From positions 6,511,117-6,575,116 of the forward strand of contig CP092872.1 in NCBI GenBank assembly GCA_030710605.1: a stretch of DNA of 64,000 nucleotides. The letters are read 5' to 3'. The stretch is from Cordylochernes scorpioides (taxonomy: Eukaryota > Arthropoda > Arachnida > Pseudoscorpiones > Chernetidae). Position numbers and translations under genes: made by a program. Below, piece after piece: positions 22,671 to 33,492 of the stretch. Position 1 is the stretch's first letter, and every line of letters starts with the position of its first letter. The notes beneath the pieces were generated by a model that was given only the letters and a program-made list of their open reading frames with translations, had not been told where the DNA came from and did no database searches.

Positions 22671-22897
22671 ATTGATTTTCTCTACTTTTCCCCAGCATAC
22701 ACCATCAAAATTCTCAAGCTCTACAAGCTTGATACCCTAATATGATTGAAATTGTAATGTAAAAAAAAAGAATGGTAATTTTGCAAATGAAAACTGTCCT
22801 TTGTAGAGAGGTGTCCTCTCATGGAGGTTCTACTGTATTTATTAATTATTTTTTATTTATAAATTTATTATATTTTAATGTCTGATTATTTATATAT

Positions 22898-23006
22898 TAT
22901 CCCTAGTACATGTGGTACAGGCCATGATAATTATGGTGGATAGAGGTAGGCGACTGCTTTTACTGTAAGTGCACCACATGTCTACACATGTAAAAAGCAG
23001 TTCGAC
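22898..23006 (-). repeat. Second SINE 3' fragment
   Basis: Another headless copy, about 230 bp from the first. Its block B counterpart (55038-55165) carries an extra internal inverted repeat around TGATAATTATCA. Confidence 0.6.
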
Positions 23007-23040
23007 AATAGGAATTTTAAAATTAAAATGTGAAATTTGG

Positions 23041-23540
23041 CACAGAATTAGATTGTGGGTGGCATGGAATTCTAGGCGGAGTCAGATAACAAATTATTTA
23101 TTGTAAAATAAACCTTTAATTACATTTATTTAATACAAATTATCAGAAGGGGTTGCATTGTTGTATTATTACATGTTGAAGTTATTTTTTTGTGTATGTG
23201 TGTGTGGTCAAATATCAATTCTAGATTATATAATGCTAGACATATGTGCTTGATATATTATAGATACATATTTACATTTCATATTATTTATGATTTATAT
23301 TTAGAATGATGTATAATTATTTTATTATATTGATATGGCAACAATTAATATGATATTAATGTTAATTCATATAATTTTAATAAAGTATATTTTATAAGCA
23401 TTATATATTTATAAGATGAATAATTTCAATATTTGAATTGAATAGTTATTAGACAAATTAAAACTTATAATGAAAATAGGAAAAGTTAATATTTGGGAGC
23501 CGCTACATCACTCCCCCGCCAGTGAAGACTTAAAGTCGAA
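23041..23540. other. AT-rich spacer before gypsy relic 1
   Basis: No gene or RNA recognised. Ends in GGAGCCGCTACATCACTCCC, which may be the edge of the gypsy element, but no LTR could be matched. Confidence 0.4.
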
Positions 23541-23560
23541 AACGTACGTGGCGTCCAGAA

Positions 23561-24295
23561 TTGTGGTTCATAACATTGGAATCACAATTTTTATTGAACA
23601 AGCCAAGTCCAATTACAAATGATGACACCAAATTTTCTTATCTAATTTCACTTTTACCTCCATCAACTGCCATAGAGGTACGTGAATTCATTATATCACC
23701 TCCACCAGACAATAAATACGACGCGCTAAAGAAGGCCATAATTAAATGTACCGCTGACAGCGAATTTAAAAAACTACAGCAATTATTGACTCAAGAAGAA
23801 CTTGTAGACAGACTGCCTAGCCAATTATTACGCCACTTAAGACAATTGATTGGAGAAAGCAAAGCCGTCAGTGACACAACATTAAAAATGCTCTGGATGC
23901 AACGTTTACCTAAAAACATCCAAATATTTCTGACAACGCAAGAGCAAGCATCACTAAACTCTCTAGCAGATTTAGCTGATAGAGTGACGGAGATTACTTC
24001 TTCACCATCTTCAAGTACTTCGACTTTAGAAAAGGAACTGGCATCTTTGCGTGCGGAAATTTCAGCATTGAAAATTGACCTTAACAAGAAGGAAGAAAGA
24101 ATACCTCGTTCAAGATCCAGAAGCTCATCTTCATCTCGAAAATCTTCCCCAAACAGTTATAGAAAGTACAATCCAAATGGCTCTTGGTGCTGGTATCATT
24201 TTCGATTCAAGCACCATGCAAGAAAATGCATCTCACCTTGTACTTTCAACAAAAAAGCAAAGAACCAGCAGGAAAACTCCAACAACAATCAGTAA
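23561..24295 (+). pseudogene. Gypsy relic 1 gag
   Basis: About 245 codons plus a few more open upstream (WRPELWF frame), without an ATG. The N-terminal part matches the capsid-like region of insect and arachnid gypsy gag (LLPPSTAIEVREFI, EELVDRLPSQLLRHL). A Ser/Arg-rich linker follows, then a variant zinc finger WCWYHFRFKHHARKC. It overlaps the protease frame by 112 bases in the -1 frame, the usual arrangement for gag-pol frameshifting. Confidence 0.75.
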
Positions 24296-24861
24296 GCCCG
24301 GTGGTTACTGATTGTAGCAATAATAAAGGCCACCGTCTATTTATCACTGACTACCGCAACAAAATTAGTTTTCTCCTTGACACAGGTGCAGAGATCAGTG
24401 TCCTGCCTCTTCGTCCTGAAGATAGACGGCGTGGTCCAACAAAATTTACTCTCACAGCAGCAAAATATTCACCTATCAAGACTTATGGCGAAAGATTCCT
24501 TAATCTTGATCTAGGTCTTCGTAGAGATTTCAAATGGAGATTCATAATAGCAGACACAAACAAAGCCATTCTAGGAGCTGATTTTATGGAACACTTTGGA
24601 ATAATTCCAGATATCAAAGGAAAGTTTATAATTGATTCTTTAACGAAGCTACGCAAGCGTGCATCAATTACAAATTTCAACTCACTTTCTCCAAAGTGCT
24701 CAATAAACAGCTATGAAGACAAATTTTTGAACATTCTCTCTCATTATCCCTCTCTAACTAAGCCTCCATCATATTCCACACCAGTCAAGCATTCAGTCAC
24801 TCATCATATTACTACAAAAGGGCAACCAACATTCTCCAAACCAAGACGGCTGAATCCATGA
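24296..24861 (+). pseudogene. Gypsy relic 1 aspartic protease and start of pol
   Basis: FLLDTGAEISVLPL holds the active-site DTG (near 24377) and LGADFMEHFG is the second protease motif. The frame ends at SKPRRLNP, just where the reverse transcriptase N-terminus should begin, because the next segment is inverted. Confidence 0.75.
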
Positions 24862-25075
24862 TCGGAAAGTCTTTTGAAGATTGTATGTAGATGTTGAATG
24901 TGATCATTTTCATTTTTACTGGCGATCAAAACGTCATCAATGTAAACGAAGACAAAATCTAGACCTTTTGTTACTTCATCCATGAATCTTTGAAATGTTT
25001 GGCTTGCGTTTTTTAAACCAAAGTTCATGCGTGTGAATTCAAATAGACCAAATGGCGTAGTTATTGCCGTTTTGG
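24862..25075 (-). pseudogene. Gypsy relic 1 reverse transcriptase core, inverted
   Basis: Read on the minus strand: TTPFGLFEFTRMNFGLKNA, then FVYIDDVLIAS with the catalytic YIDD. The order and spacing are normal for gypsy RT, but the orientation is opposite to the flanking protease and RNase H, and the beginning and end of RT are absent. Confidence 0.8.
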
Positions 25076-26095
25076 GTATTAAGTGTACTGGTTGATGCCT
25101 CCAACGTTGCTGTTGGTGGTGTCCTCCAACAACTGAATGACACTGCATGGGAACCAATTTCATTTTTTTCAAAAAAGCTATCCCCAGCAGAAACGAAATA
25201 CTCAGCATTCGACCGGGAACTCCTAGCTGCATTCCTCTCTGTTAAGCATTTCTCATACTTTCTTGATGGAAAAACATTCATGCTTTTTACAGACCACAAG
25301 CCTCTAACGTATGCCTTCACATCAAAATCTGAACGTTCACCTCGTCAAGAACGTCATCTCAACTATCTTTCACAATTCTCCATGGACATACGCTATGTTA
25401 AGGGAAGTGAAAACATTGATGCTGATACCCTTTCAAGAATTGAAATCGAAACTTTCAATCACACGAAGGTTAATCTAGATCTTAATGCATTCCCTGAAAT
25501 TCAAGAAAAGGACAAAGAACTAAAAACTCTCATTGATAATTCAAATTCTTCACAAACAATCAAATTAATAAAACAACAAGTTCCTTTTTGCAATAAATTA
25601 ATTTACTGCGATATTTCTACTGGAAATCCCAGACCTTTCGTGCCTGAAAATTTCCGACGACAAATTTTTAATTCTCTCCATAATTTGTCTCATCCAGGAA
25701 TTCGTGCAACAAGAAAACTAATAACTCAAAAATACTTTTGGCCCAAAATGAATCAAACAATAAATCATTGGTCAAAGTCCTGTTTAGATTGTCAGAAAAG
25801 CAAAATTCACAGGCATACAATTACAAAACACGGAATTTTTCCTCTCCCATCAACTCGCTTTGAACACGTTCATCTTGATTTAATAGGTCCCTTACCCCAT
25901 TCTGAAAATTGTACCCACATTTTGACTGCTATAGACAGATATTCAAAATGGCCTGAAGCCTTTCCGATTTCGGACAAAACTGCAATAAGCGTAGCAAAAG
26001 CTTTTTTTCGCGGTTGGATTTCTAGATACGGAGTTCCAGCAACAATAACTACTGACCAAGATCGTGAATTTGAATCACGTCCGGCTCACCATTTT
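25076..26095 (+). pseudogene. Gypsy relic 1 RNase H and integrase (partial)
   Basis: Starts in RNase H (VDASNVAVGGVLQQ, then FTDHKPLTY), followed by the integrase HHCC zinc finger (HNLSHPGIR, CLDCQKSK) and core (HLDLIGPLP, ITTDQDREFES). The fragment ends soon after the second catalytic Asp; the catalytic Glu and C-terminus are lost where another repeat begins. Confidence 0.8.
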
Positions 26096-26112
26096 GTGCC
26101 GCTACAAGATAA

Positions 26113-26330
26113 TTGAAATAATTTTATTGACATATTGTCAATACATTCAAAGTGCACAGTCTGCACTATTTAAAAAAGATAATATGCATTATAATGCGTG
26201 ATACGTGGTGTCGCTGGAGACCCACTGACGATTCTCCACCAAACTCTGCAGCGGTGGTAGAGACGCCTTATTCATTGTACATAGTATATATAAGAAACAG
26301 TATTAGATAAAAGGATATGGTTTTTATTTA
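26113..26330 (-). repeat. LINE 3'-end remnant
   Basis: ATAATTTTATTGACATATTG and CATTCAAAGTGCA match the sequence before the scaffold gap (55225-55268). The layout recalls the 3' end of the LINE at 63199: AATAAA on the minus strand close to the end. No coding part is kept. Confidence 0.4.
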
Positions 26331-26935
26331 TTTATGGAATGGTTGCGTGATGTGTTGGTGTAGCTTGTGGAAAGGCCGATGATAAAATTATTTTTTTTTC
26401 TTTTTCTTCTGTCTATATCGTTGTTTCTTTTGTCTCACTGCTTTGTTCTTATGCATACCTCTGGTGAATCCTGTATAGGGTCGGTGACCCTAAATAAAGG
26501 CTTTTTGTTGTTGTTGTAAAATTAAAATTAATTTATTTAAAGCCAGAAATATATAAAGAGAAAAAAGTAATGGCCGTTGAGATCAAGCCTTCTTGTTTAC
26601 CGCGTGAGTGGCCAGAGTCTGGATGTTCGCACATGCGTAGTCAGTTTGACGCTCGCGGTTGCCGAAGCCGTCCACTGCCCGTGGGTGTAGTGGAGCTTTG
26701 TCCCAGTTCGCGCTCGCTGAAGCAAAGTGTGGTCGCCACATATTCAATGTAACTACAACATTCTTGAGGTTAGTGTGGAATAAAGCACAGGTGTTGGCGA
26801 CAATGACCTTGTCCATTTGGGTAATCACTGTGTGAACCGCTTTCTTGACAAACTGGATGGTGTTTTGGGGAGTTTTTTTTTTTAAGATCTAAAAAATCTC
26901 ATGTCAGGATATACCTTCTTCTTTCTTATCTCCAC
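26331..26935. other. Uncharacterised stretch with LINE-like tail
   Basis: AAATAAAGGC followed by TTTTTGTTGTTGTTG at 26490-26516 looks like the tail of a plus-strand retroposon. An open frame on the minus strand at 26583-26828 (81 codons) has no recognisable domain and is probably not a gene. Confidence 0.4.
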
Positions 26936-27215
26936 ACTGGGTGAAGTAGAATGCGTCTGCCTTTGTCATTAAGACTGGGAGCACTACTCAGTGGCAGGCC
27001 GACTTAACTCTAAAATAAATGGCCGCCTCTGACATGAGGAACAGACACCATGTGCAGCCGCTCCTAACATGGAGTACAAACGCTGCTCATCCTGTATCCC
27101 TGGATCAGGAGCCCTTACAGGGTACTATCAGCCGGGCCAGCTGAACCCAGGCTTTTTAGTGAGCTTGTTACTGCTCCTTTTTCATGCGGGCTTGGGACCG
27201 GCAAGGGCGTTTGTA
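26936..27215. repeat. Dispersed repeat of about 280 bp
   Basis: Closely matches 56684-56960 in the same orientation, starting at GGGTGAAGTAGAATGCG and ending near GGGACCGGCA. All frames are interrupted and no terminal repeats are evident, so the class is unknown. Confidence 0.65.
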
Positions 27216-27229
27216 TTTTAATTAAAAAA

Positions 27230-27391
27230 CAAACATTAGGCCTACAGGGAAAGTTTCTTTTTCCAAACGTTTATTTATAAATATCTCTAGCTTTCGGCCA
27301 AGAAAGTCCTTCTACAGAGTTATGAGATATTTATAAATGAATGATTTGTAACAAAGAAAAATTTCCCTGGAGACCTAATGTTTGTATTTTA
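27230..27391. mobile_element. Hairpin MITE
   Basis: Imperfect inverted ends of about 37 bp (AAACATTAGGCCTACAGGG and CCCTGGAGACCTAATGTTT) enclose a second inverted pair around TTTATAAATATCTC. The loop contains GCTTTCGGCC and CCTTCTACAG, related to other short stem-loop motifs in the window. Confidence 0.6.
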
Positions 27392-27603
27392 ATATTAATT
27401 CAAGGGTTTATTATTTGAAAAATGAACAAATTTTCTTTTTAATATCAACACCTGAATTTTTTTTCTATTTTAAAAATATTTTTCACATGTTTTCTCAGTA
27501 TACTTACGCAAGTTTGGTCTTAAATACCCATTTCTTGATTTCTCAAGAAGCCTCTGAGACCAAAAAAAATTTTTTTTTTGTCATACAGGTAAAGCCTGCA
27601 CAA

Positions 27604-27785
27604 TTTTGACGAGGTCCAATAGCCCAAAACGCGTTCGTGGTTGGTTTTTCTTGATTTATCAAGAAAATGGGTTGACAAAAATTTCAGGGAACAGGTTAAA
27701 TCAACGTTTAGTTTATTTCTGTTCCATTAGATGGCGCTCTGCCATCTAGAAAAGCTCATGTGAGGGGCCAGGATATGCCTATTTT
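27604..27785 (+). repeat. Dispersed repeat with ACGCG and TAGATGGCGC motifs
   Basis: Holds AAAACGCGTTCGTGGTTGG, a small TTTCTTGATTTATCAAGAAA hairpin and TAGATGGCGCTCTGCCATC. Relatives lie at 28010-28195 and 55795-55937 (inverted); part of it is also at 63005-63085. Confidence 0.6.
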
Positions 27786-27797
27786 GTTTTTAATATA

Positions 27798-27974
27798 CAG
27801 TTAAACCTGTCTATAGCGCCCCCTCTTGGGACTCACCAAAATAGGGTGCTATAGAGAGGGGGTGTAATAGACAGGTCACTTTTAATGTAAATCGCATCGT
27901 ACTAAGTATTTAAAATCGGGCGCTATAGGGAGGGAGGCGCTATTTAGAGGGGGCGCTATAGACAGGTTTTACTT
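27798..27974. mobile_element. pogo/Tigger-type MITE, degenerate right end
   Basis: Starts CAGTTAAACCTGTCTATAGC after TA and ends in the inverted equivalent with ACTT in place of ACTG, followed by TA. A cleaner copy is at 55577-55737. CAGT ends with TA duplication are characteristic of pogo-like elements. Confidence 0.7.
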
Positions 27975-28009
27975 TATATATATGAAAAATAGAAAAATGG
28001 CCAGGTGTC

Positions 28010-28195
28010 GATACTAAAAACAAAAAAGGGATATCCTGACCGGTCACATGAGCATGAAAGCAGAGCTCCATCTAGTGGAACAATGGTCAACTAAACGTTG
28101 GTTTAAGCTTGTTCCATAAAATGTTGGTCGTAGATGTACAGCCTACTCCACGCAGACGAAGGACCGAAACGCGTACGTGGTTGACTTTTCTTGAT
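28010..28195 (+). repeat. Dispersed repeat, second copy near the gypsy 2 end
   Basis: GAAACGCGTACGTGGTTGAC at 28166 and CTCCATCTAGTGGAAC at 28067 match the family at 27604, in a different internal order. Confidence 0.55.
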
Positions 28196-28310
28196 GAAAA
28201 TGAAAAAAAAATAGGGTTACTGTATGTAAATATTGACTTTCGTATTTTTTTATTTTGACAATTGTGTGAGCTCAGGACTGAGGTAAATATAAAACTACAT
28301 ACAATGTTAG

Positions 28311-28530
28311 AACCTCGGCGAACAGAGCGAGGGGAGACTTGCCCTGGGCCAATCTAACTTATCTATGTAGTTACTTGTGTAGCGAGTCCGAGGGGAAAAG
28401 TCCCGTGTGTAGGTGAGGAAGTCGAATGGACTTATATTTAATTTTCGAAGATAAAATAGTTCTAGATGCAAAGGTAGAATATAGGCGGACAGAGCGAGGG
28501 GAAACTTGCTTTGGGCCACTCTACTTTAAT
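28311..28530. repeat. Two direct repeats beside gypsy 2
   Basis: CAGAGCGAGGGGA(G/A)ACTTG followed by GGGCCA occurs at 28323 and 28490, within blocks of about 45 bp. The intervening GAGTCCGAGGGGAAAAG is a weaker third copy. They lie downstream of the gypsy 2 pol stop. Confidence 0.6.
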
Positions 28531-28570
28531 TATTTTGATACTACTGGGTTCGTAAAGTCTTGTTGTCAGG

Positions 28571-29904
28571 TTAGTAATTGGTAAAGATTTCAGGGGATAA
28601 GTGGTTCAAATATCTTTGATCATCTTGATTGTAAGTGTAGTCATGTTGCTTTCGTGAGTTAATAGCCGTTTTAGTATGGATTAGAGTGTGATTGAAGTGT
28701 TTATATGGGAAATTGAAGGTATTTTTGGGTTGGTCTCGATCATTTACGGGCGGTGAAATAAATTGTTCGTTTTCCGTATAGTGTTTTAATTTGTTGACAT
28801 GAATTGTATCTGTCTCACGACTTAGAGGTCGGTTGGAGCGGTTGATCCGTACGATTTGAGGGGAAATTATCTCCAGTATTTCATAAGGTCCTGAGAAGAA
28901 AGGTGCTAGTTTACCAGTGTCTGGATGGTGGTATGTTTTTGCCAAAACGAGATCGCCTACTTCAAAATCGGAAGCTCTATGTGTTTGGTCGAATCTCGCT
29001 TTGTCGCGTAAGTGTCGTTCGTGTGTCCTTTGATAGGCCAATTCTCTGGCGTCGTCGATTTTTGGGTAGTTTTGTACATGCTCGGATAGTTGTATCGGGA
29101 AACTACCTAACAAAAGGTATGACGATGGAAACCCGGTCACAGAATGTGGGGTATGGTTATAAGCCTGAAGGACCTGAGGTAGTAGTTTGGTCCAGGCCGT
29201 CTTAGGTTGTTGGTGGCGCAACAGTTTAAGTTTGCCAGTAATCGTGGCGTTTAGTCGTTCACTTAATCCGTTGGCCCGAGGGTTGTTGCTTGTCGTGAGA
29301 AGTTGGCCAATGTTATGTCTAATCAAAAATCTACGAAATTTCGGAGAGGTGAAGGCAGGAGCTCTATCCGTCAAAAGTCGTTTAGGAGAACCAAACTGCA
29401 TCACCTTTTTAATCACTTGGGTATAGGTGAGAATGCTGGTGGACCGCGATGGAAATGCCCACGCGTACCGTGTGGCATGGTCCACTACGACATGTAAGCA
29501 GGTCTGAGAATTTCCATATTTCGCGAATCCAGAAATAGCATCTAGTGACACTAGTTCGTACGGCAGGACCGCTGGGGGAGTTGTCCCAATTCTCCGTAGA
29601 TAGGTCCTTTTGGTGGTTTGACCAATTGGCATACTGAACAGGTTCTTACATGTGTCCTGATGTCATTTGTCATGCCGTCCCAATAGTATTGGGCTGCGAT
29701 CAGTCTGGTCATCTGCGAAATGCCGGGGTGATTGAAATCGCGATGGGCTCGTTGTAGTAGGGTGCCACGGAGTGATGGTGGAACAATTATTTTAGTGACA
29801 CCCCGTCGTATGATGGTCATAAGGTCCTTGTCATTGAGGATATACCTTGTGTCCCTCCGTAATTCGCCCTGATGATCTTTTATTTGACCTGTGGATAGGA
29901 ATCC
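28571..29904 (-). pseudogene. Gypsy 2 integrase
   Basis: The HHCC zinc finger (HRDFNHPGIS, CSVCQLVK) is read from the frame ending near 29551. The catalytic core lies in 28571-29632 with VSLDAISGFAKYG, LLTDRAPAF and NGLSERLNATI giving D, D and E. The C-terminal part has DLVLAKTYH and FSGPYEILEI (GPY-like). One base is missing near 29575 relative to an open frame, and a TGA at 29905 separates it from RNase H. Confidence 0.8.
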
Positions 29905-31196
29905 TCAGAAAGGGTTACGGGAGAGTAGGTCCGCCTCGTACTGACGCGAGCCCTTGAGGTATTTGACCTCATAGTCGTAAGCTGAGAGTCGAAGGCTCCA
30001 ACGAAAGAGGCGTCCGGTGGGGTCTTTTATGGTCTTTAGCCATTGTAAGGCGTGATGATCCGAGTAGATGACAAACCTTGTACCTAGGAGGTACACTCGG
30101 AATTTGTCAACGCACTCTACAATGGCTAAGCACTCCAGTTCAGATATAGTGTAATTACGCTCATAGGAACGCAACGCGCGACTGTAATATTGTACAGGGT
30201 AGATGTTACCGTCAGGATGTACTTGTTTGAGTACACCTGCGATGCCCTGCGTGGAAGCGTCGCAATAGACCTGGCATGGGAGCCCTTCTTGAAATAGATG
30301 TAACACAGGTTGTGTTGCGAGGTGTTGCTTCAATTTATCAAAGGCTTGTTGACAATTCGGGCTCCAAAGCCATTTGGCGTTCTTTTTTAGTAATTGATTT
30401 AAGGGGTGGCGAAGTCTAGCATATTCTGGGATGAATTTATGATATACGTTGACGGCTCCTAAAAATGATTGTAGGGTTTTAACGTTGATAGGAGTTCTAA
30501 TAGCGTTGATGATTTCGGTATTTTTAATATTAGGTGTGTAAGTCCCTGCGGTGATGTGGTAGCCGAGAAAATCTATTTCATTTTGATAAAAATTACATTT
30601 TTTAAGGTTAAGTTGGAGATTTTCCTCTAAACAGAATTTAAAGAAAAGTCGAAGGTGCGTAAGGTGTTGTTCTGAGGAGTCAGAAAAAATAACGAAGTCG
30701 TCATAATAATGGGCTATGAAAGAGAGGTGGTGTTTGTGGATCAACTGGGTAATCACACGTTCGAAAATTTGGGGTGCTGATTTGAACCCAAAGGGTAAGC
30801 GTTTGAAATTATATTGCCCTTGTTGAGTCACGAAAGAGAGTAGTGGTTGACTCTCCTCCGCGATGGGGATTTGATAGTATGCATTGCTTATGTCAACGGT
30901 GCTAAATACTCTGGCTTTCGACAGGTTATCCAGTACCGTTTCTATCAATGGCAAAGGATGCAAATCTGAGGGTACTAGTTCGTTCACGCGACGGAAGTCA
31001 ATGCAGAGACGCATGGTGTTATCGCGTTTGCGAACGAGTGTCACAGGAGAGGAATATGGGCTAGAGGAGGGGGTGATTATGTCATGTTTTAGAAGTTGAG
31101 ATATCTGGTCCTGAATTTCCTTCTGGTAGGCATAGGGAGTTCGGTATGGTCGGAGGGAAATAACCTTATCGGAAATAATTTTGAGTTTTACAGGGT
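29905..31196 (-). pseudogene. Gypsy 2 reverse transcriptase and RNase H
   Basis: The frame is open from about 31196, after the protease, to the TGA at 29905. RT motifs: LCIDFRRVNELV, FSTVDISNAYYQIP, LPFGFKSAPQIFER and catalytic HYYDDFVIFS. RNase H: VYCDASTQGIAGVLKQ, ELECLAIVE and YSDHHALQWL, ending LLSRNPF. The domain set and spacing are complete, so only the junction frameshift near 31195 and the terminal stop argue against function. Confidence 0.82.
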
Positions 31197-32168
31197 TATG
31201 TTGAGTGGTAATACATTGAATTTATTGATAGGGAAAATATCTTTAAAAGAATACAATAATTGCTGATAAGGGATAGTCAGTTCTGGGCGTTGTTCGATAA
31301 ATTCTTTAATCATTAATTCTCTAGAGGTGCATGGGTTGGTAGGAATGCTATTAAGGTTGTAAGGGTGAGAGGGGCATTCAGGGGAAGGTTGATAAATATT
31401 ACTAAGGGTTGTTTGTAAGTAAGGCTCACGTGGAGGTTGAAAATCGTCAACGCCTAAGTTAACCGAGTGAATTATGGGTCGTTTAGGGTTAGAAGTTATT
31501 ATTCGCGAGCCGTGCTTACAAGTGGGAAGGTCACATACAAAATGGTACAAATGTTTAGGTACTGGAACACTATTTTGAAGTATCAATTGATTATGAAAAT
31601 CTATTGTTAATCTTAAGAATTGCATAACATGAATAGATAGGATACCATGTTCAAGGGGTGAATTTAAAATATAAAATGTTTCATTAAAATTAAAATTATT
31701 AAATTGTATTGGTAAGGTAACTAATCTGATTGGTTTGGCATGACTAGATATAGTACGGATAATAACATCATTGTTAATAGGGGTGGAACAAATGAAACTA
31801 TTAACATTTTTAATATATTCAAATTGGTTTAAACTAATTATGGAAACATTGGCTCCAGAGTCAATTAGGAATGGCATCTTTAAAGAATGAATGATAGGGG
31901 TTAAAATAATTGCACTTACAGGCGTATGATGGTTTAGGGTGCAGGTAGGTTCATTGAGCTTCGGAGGAGTTCTGCTGCCGAAGCTGGCATTACTTGGTTT
32001 CTCCCGAGCTCGTCGTTGCTGCGGTCTCGTAGACACCTGCAGGCCCAGTCGATCTTCGGGGTTGCTCGACGCTGTGGACCGCAGGTGTAAAGGTCCGAAA
32101 AGTCCGCTGGTAGGGCCCCTCGCTGCTGACACTGTGCGTGCCAGTGTTGTCCGCCACAGTAACGGCAA
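31188..32168 (-). pseudogene. Gypsy 2 protease region
   Basis: FLIDSGANVSIISLNQF holds the DSG active site (near 31860). The frame overlaps gag by 235 bases in the -1 frame, as expected for ribosomal frameshifting. It runs into a stop after PLNITL, one base out of frame with reverse transcriptase. Confidence 0.75.
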
Positions 32169-32851
32169 AGATATGGTGGGGTCTTGTCCACGGTGGTGGA
32201 AGGTGTTCTGCTCTGGCGCGGTGATCGTTGTTGGGCAGCTTTAGTGCTGGTGTTATCCCCTTCGTAGGTCAGCTGTTGGGCTAAGCACAACCATTCTTCT
32301 GGTTCCGAGGGTTGTGCCATCTTTAAAAGGTTGCCATAGTTACATGGCACACCGTTGGATAGTGCTTGCACGATGGCACTCTTAGGGAGGTTGATCGCCA
32401 ATCCTATTCGGACCTTGTTCTTGTAGTAGGTCTCGATCTCGGCCATCGACGTGCATTTAAGTTCATAGAACTCTTGAAGGGTGAAGCTAGGGCGTCGGGG
32501 ATAGACGGCGCAGAGTGACTCTTTGACCTCTTCATAAGTCTTATTGAGTAGCGCTAAGTCTTGTGCAATTTTGCGAGGTTCGCCTCTGAGTGATGATAGA
32601 GCCTTTCGAGCTTGGCGTGCTGGCTCTAAGTTGTGGAAGTTCGGCTGAGACTCAAGTTGTGAGAAGAAGTGTGCGGCAGGTTCATCTCCGTCGTAGGTGA
32701 TTGTTTCTTCAGACTCACGGTTTAAAAGTTGGTCGAGACAGAGGGTGAGAGTTCGAAGGGAAGCGACTACAGTAGAGTCGGTCGTTGGTTCTTGTGGAAC
32801 TTGGTTGTGGGTTTGTTCGATCATCGTGGTATTGCTTCTTGTTTTCTTCAT
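31934..32851 (-). CDS. Gypsy 2 gag, 305 aa
   Basis: Complete frame from the ATG at 32851. The capsid-like region has HFFSQLESQPNFHNL and EVKESLCAVYPRRP. A zinc finger, CRYCGGQHWHAQC, lies in the C-terminal third (C-x2-C-x3-H-x4-C, one residue short of the usual spacing). The C-terminus continues past the protease overlap. This is the only intact frame of the element. Confidence 0.75.
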   Translation of the reverse strand: MKKTRSNTTMIEQTHNQVPQEPTTDSTVVASLRTLTLCLDQLLNRESEETITYDGDEPAAHFFSQLESQPNFHNLEPARQARKALSSLRGEPRKIAQDLALLNKTYEEVKESLCAVYPRRPSFTLQEFYELKCTSMAEIETYYKNKVRIGLAINLPKSAIVQALSNGVPCNYGNLLKMAQPSEPEEWLCLAQQLTYEGDNTSTKAAQQRSPRQSRTPSTTVDKTPPYLCRYCGGQHWHAQCQQRGALPADFSDLYTCGPQRRATPKIDWACRCLRDRSNDELGRNQVMPASAAELLRSSMNLPAP

Positions 32852-33269
32852 ACTCTGGTATATGAGGGATTTGTTTCCCGGTCAGGTCTTATCCTGTCGA
32901 CTTTTCAATGTGACAATATAGTGGTAAATGTGGTGAGGAGAGAAATAATCACACGACGAGTTGTTAGAGCAATAATCCAGGCAGCCAGCCGAGAGAGAGC
33001 GAGCGAGACGTTCTCAGCTGAACGACTGTTTTTCCCTGTGTACACAACCGGGGGGCTAACCAGGATAGTCGCCAGGTGGTGACGCCCCCCCCCCCCCCTC
33101 AGGAATGTGGCCAAAAATGGTCGTAAGTTAGTTGTCTAAAGTGTCTCGCTTTAGCTGCTCATCTCTCTCTCGTTGGCTGTTGGTTTGTTTTATTAATCCT
33201 GGAAGAGCATATATTATGACATATATATATATATATTCTTGAATATTGAGCAATCCATATGAAAATATA

Positions 33270-33425
33270 ATTAAAGGGCATATTTTGGATCTAATATAAA
33301 ACAAACATTTTATTTAATTTAAGAAACGCCCTGATGAAGTTAGGCGTATAGCCTATTGAAATATTGGCATTTTTATATTAAATAAAATGTTTGTTTTATA
33401 TTAGATCCAAAATATGCCCTTTAAT
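33270..33425. mobile_element. MITE with perfect 49-bp inverted ends
   Basis: Arms 33270-33318 and 33377-33425 are perfect complements (ATTAAAGGGCATATTTTGG at the ends). The 58-bp centre holds CTGATGA, a GTTAGGC/GCCTAT stem and GAAA. It lies directly beside the TA tract that begins the block B Helitron and is absent from block A. Confidence 0.8.
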
Positions 33426-33492
33426 TAATATATATATATATAAGTCAGAACAAAAGCAATTTTTATTCAGTCATATAAAACGTCGTTACATT

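Larger units (their letters stand above)
22096..23040. repeat. Right flank of block A, duplicated at 54269-55203
   Basis: Homologous to the sequence right of the gypsy insertion in block B. Contains TATCCCGCAAGGG, a T-rich tract and two minus-strand SINE tails. Homology ends near 23040 and 55203, marking the right limit of the duplicated block. Confidence 0.8.
23543..26095 (+). mobile_element. Ty3/gypsy relic 1 with internal inversion
   Basis: Truncated at both ends: no LTR, and integrase broken off near 26095. Order: gag, protease, an inverted reverse transcriptase piece, RNase H, integrase. Parts of pol on both sides of the inverted piece are missing. Confidence 0.8.
28571..33070 (-). mobile_element. 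Ty3/gypsy element 2, nearly complete coding, no LTR found
   Basis: gag, protease, reverse transcriptase, RNase H and integrase are present in order on the minus strand. Two frameshifts and one stop interrupt pol. I could not match direct LTRs between 28200-28570 and 32860-33200. The upstream leader contains a C13 run (near 33090) and GAGAGAGAGCGAGCGAG. Confidence 0.8.

Noticed and set aside
26583..26828. Minus-strand 81-codon gene
   Set aside because: No recognisable domain or conserved copy in the window.
33331..33425. Active hammerhead ribozyme in the MITE at 33270
   Set aside because: The CTGATGA and GAAA core is present, but the sequence around it does not form stem I next to a plausible cleavage site; kept only as a core-like motif.
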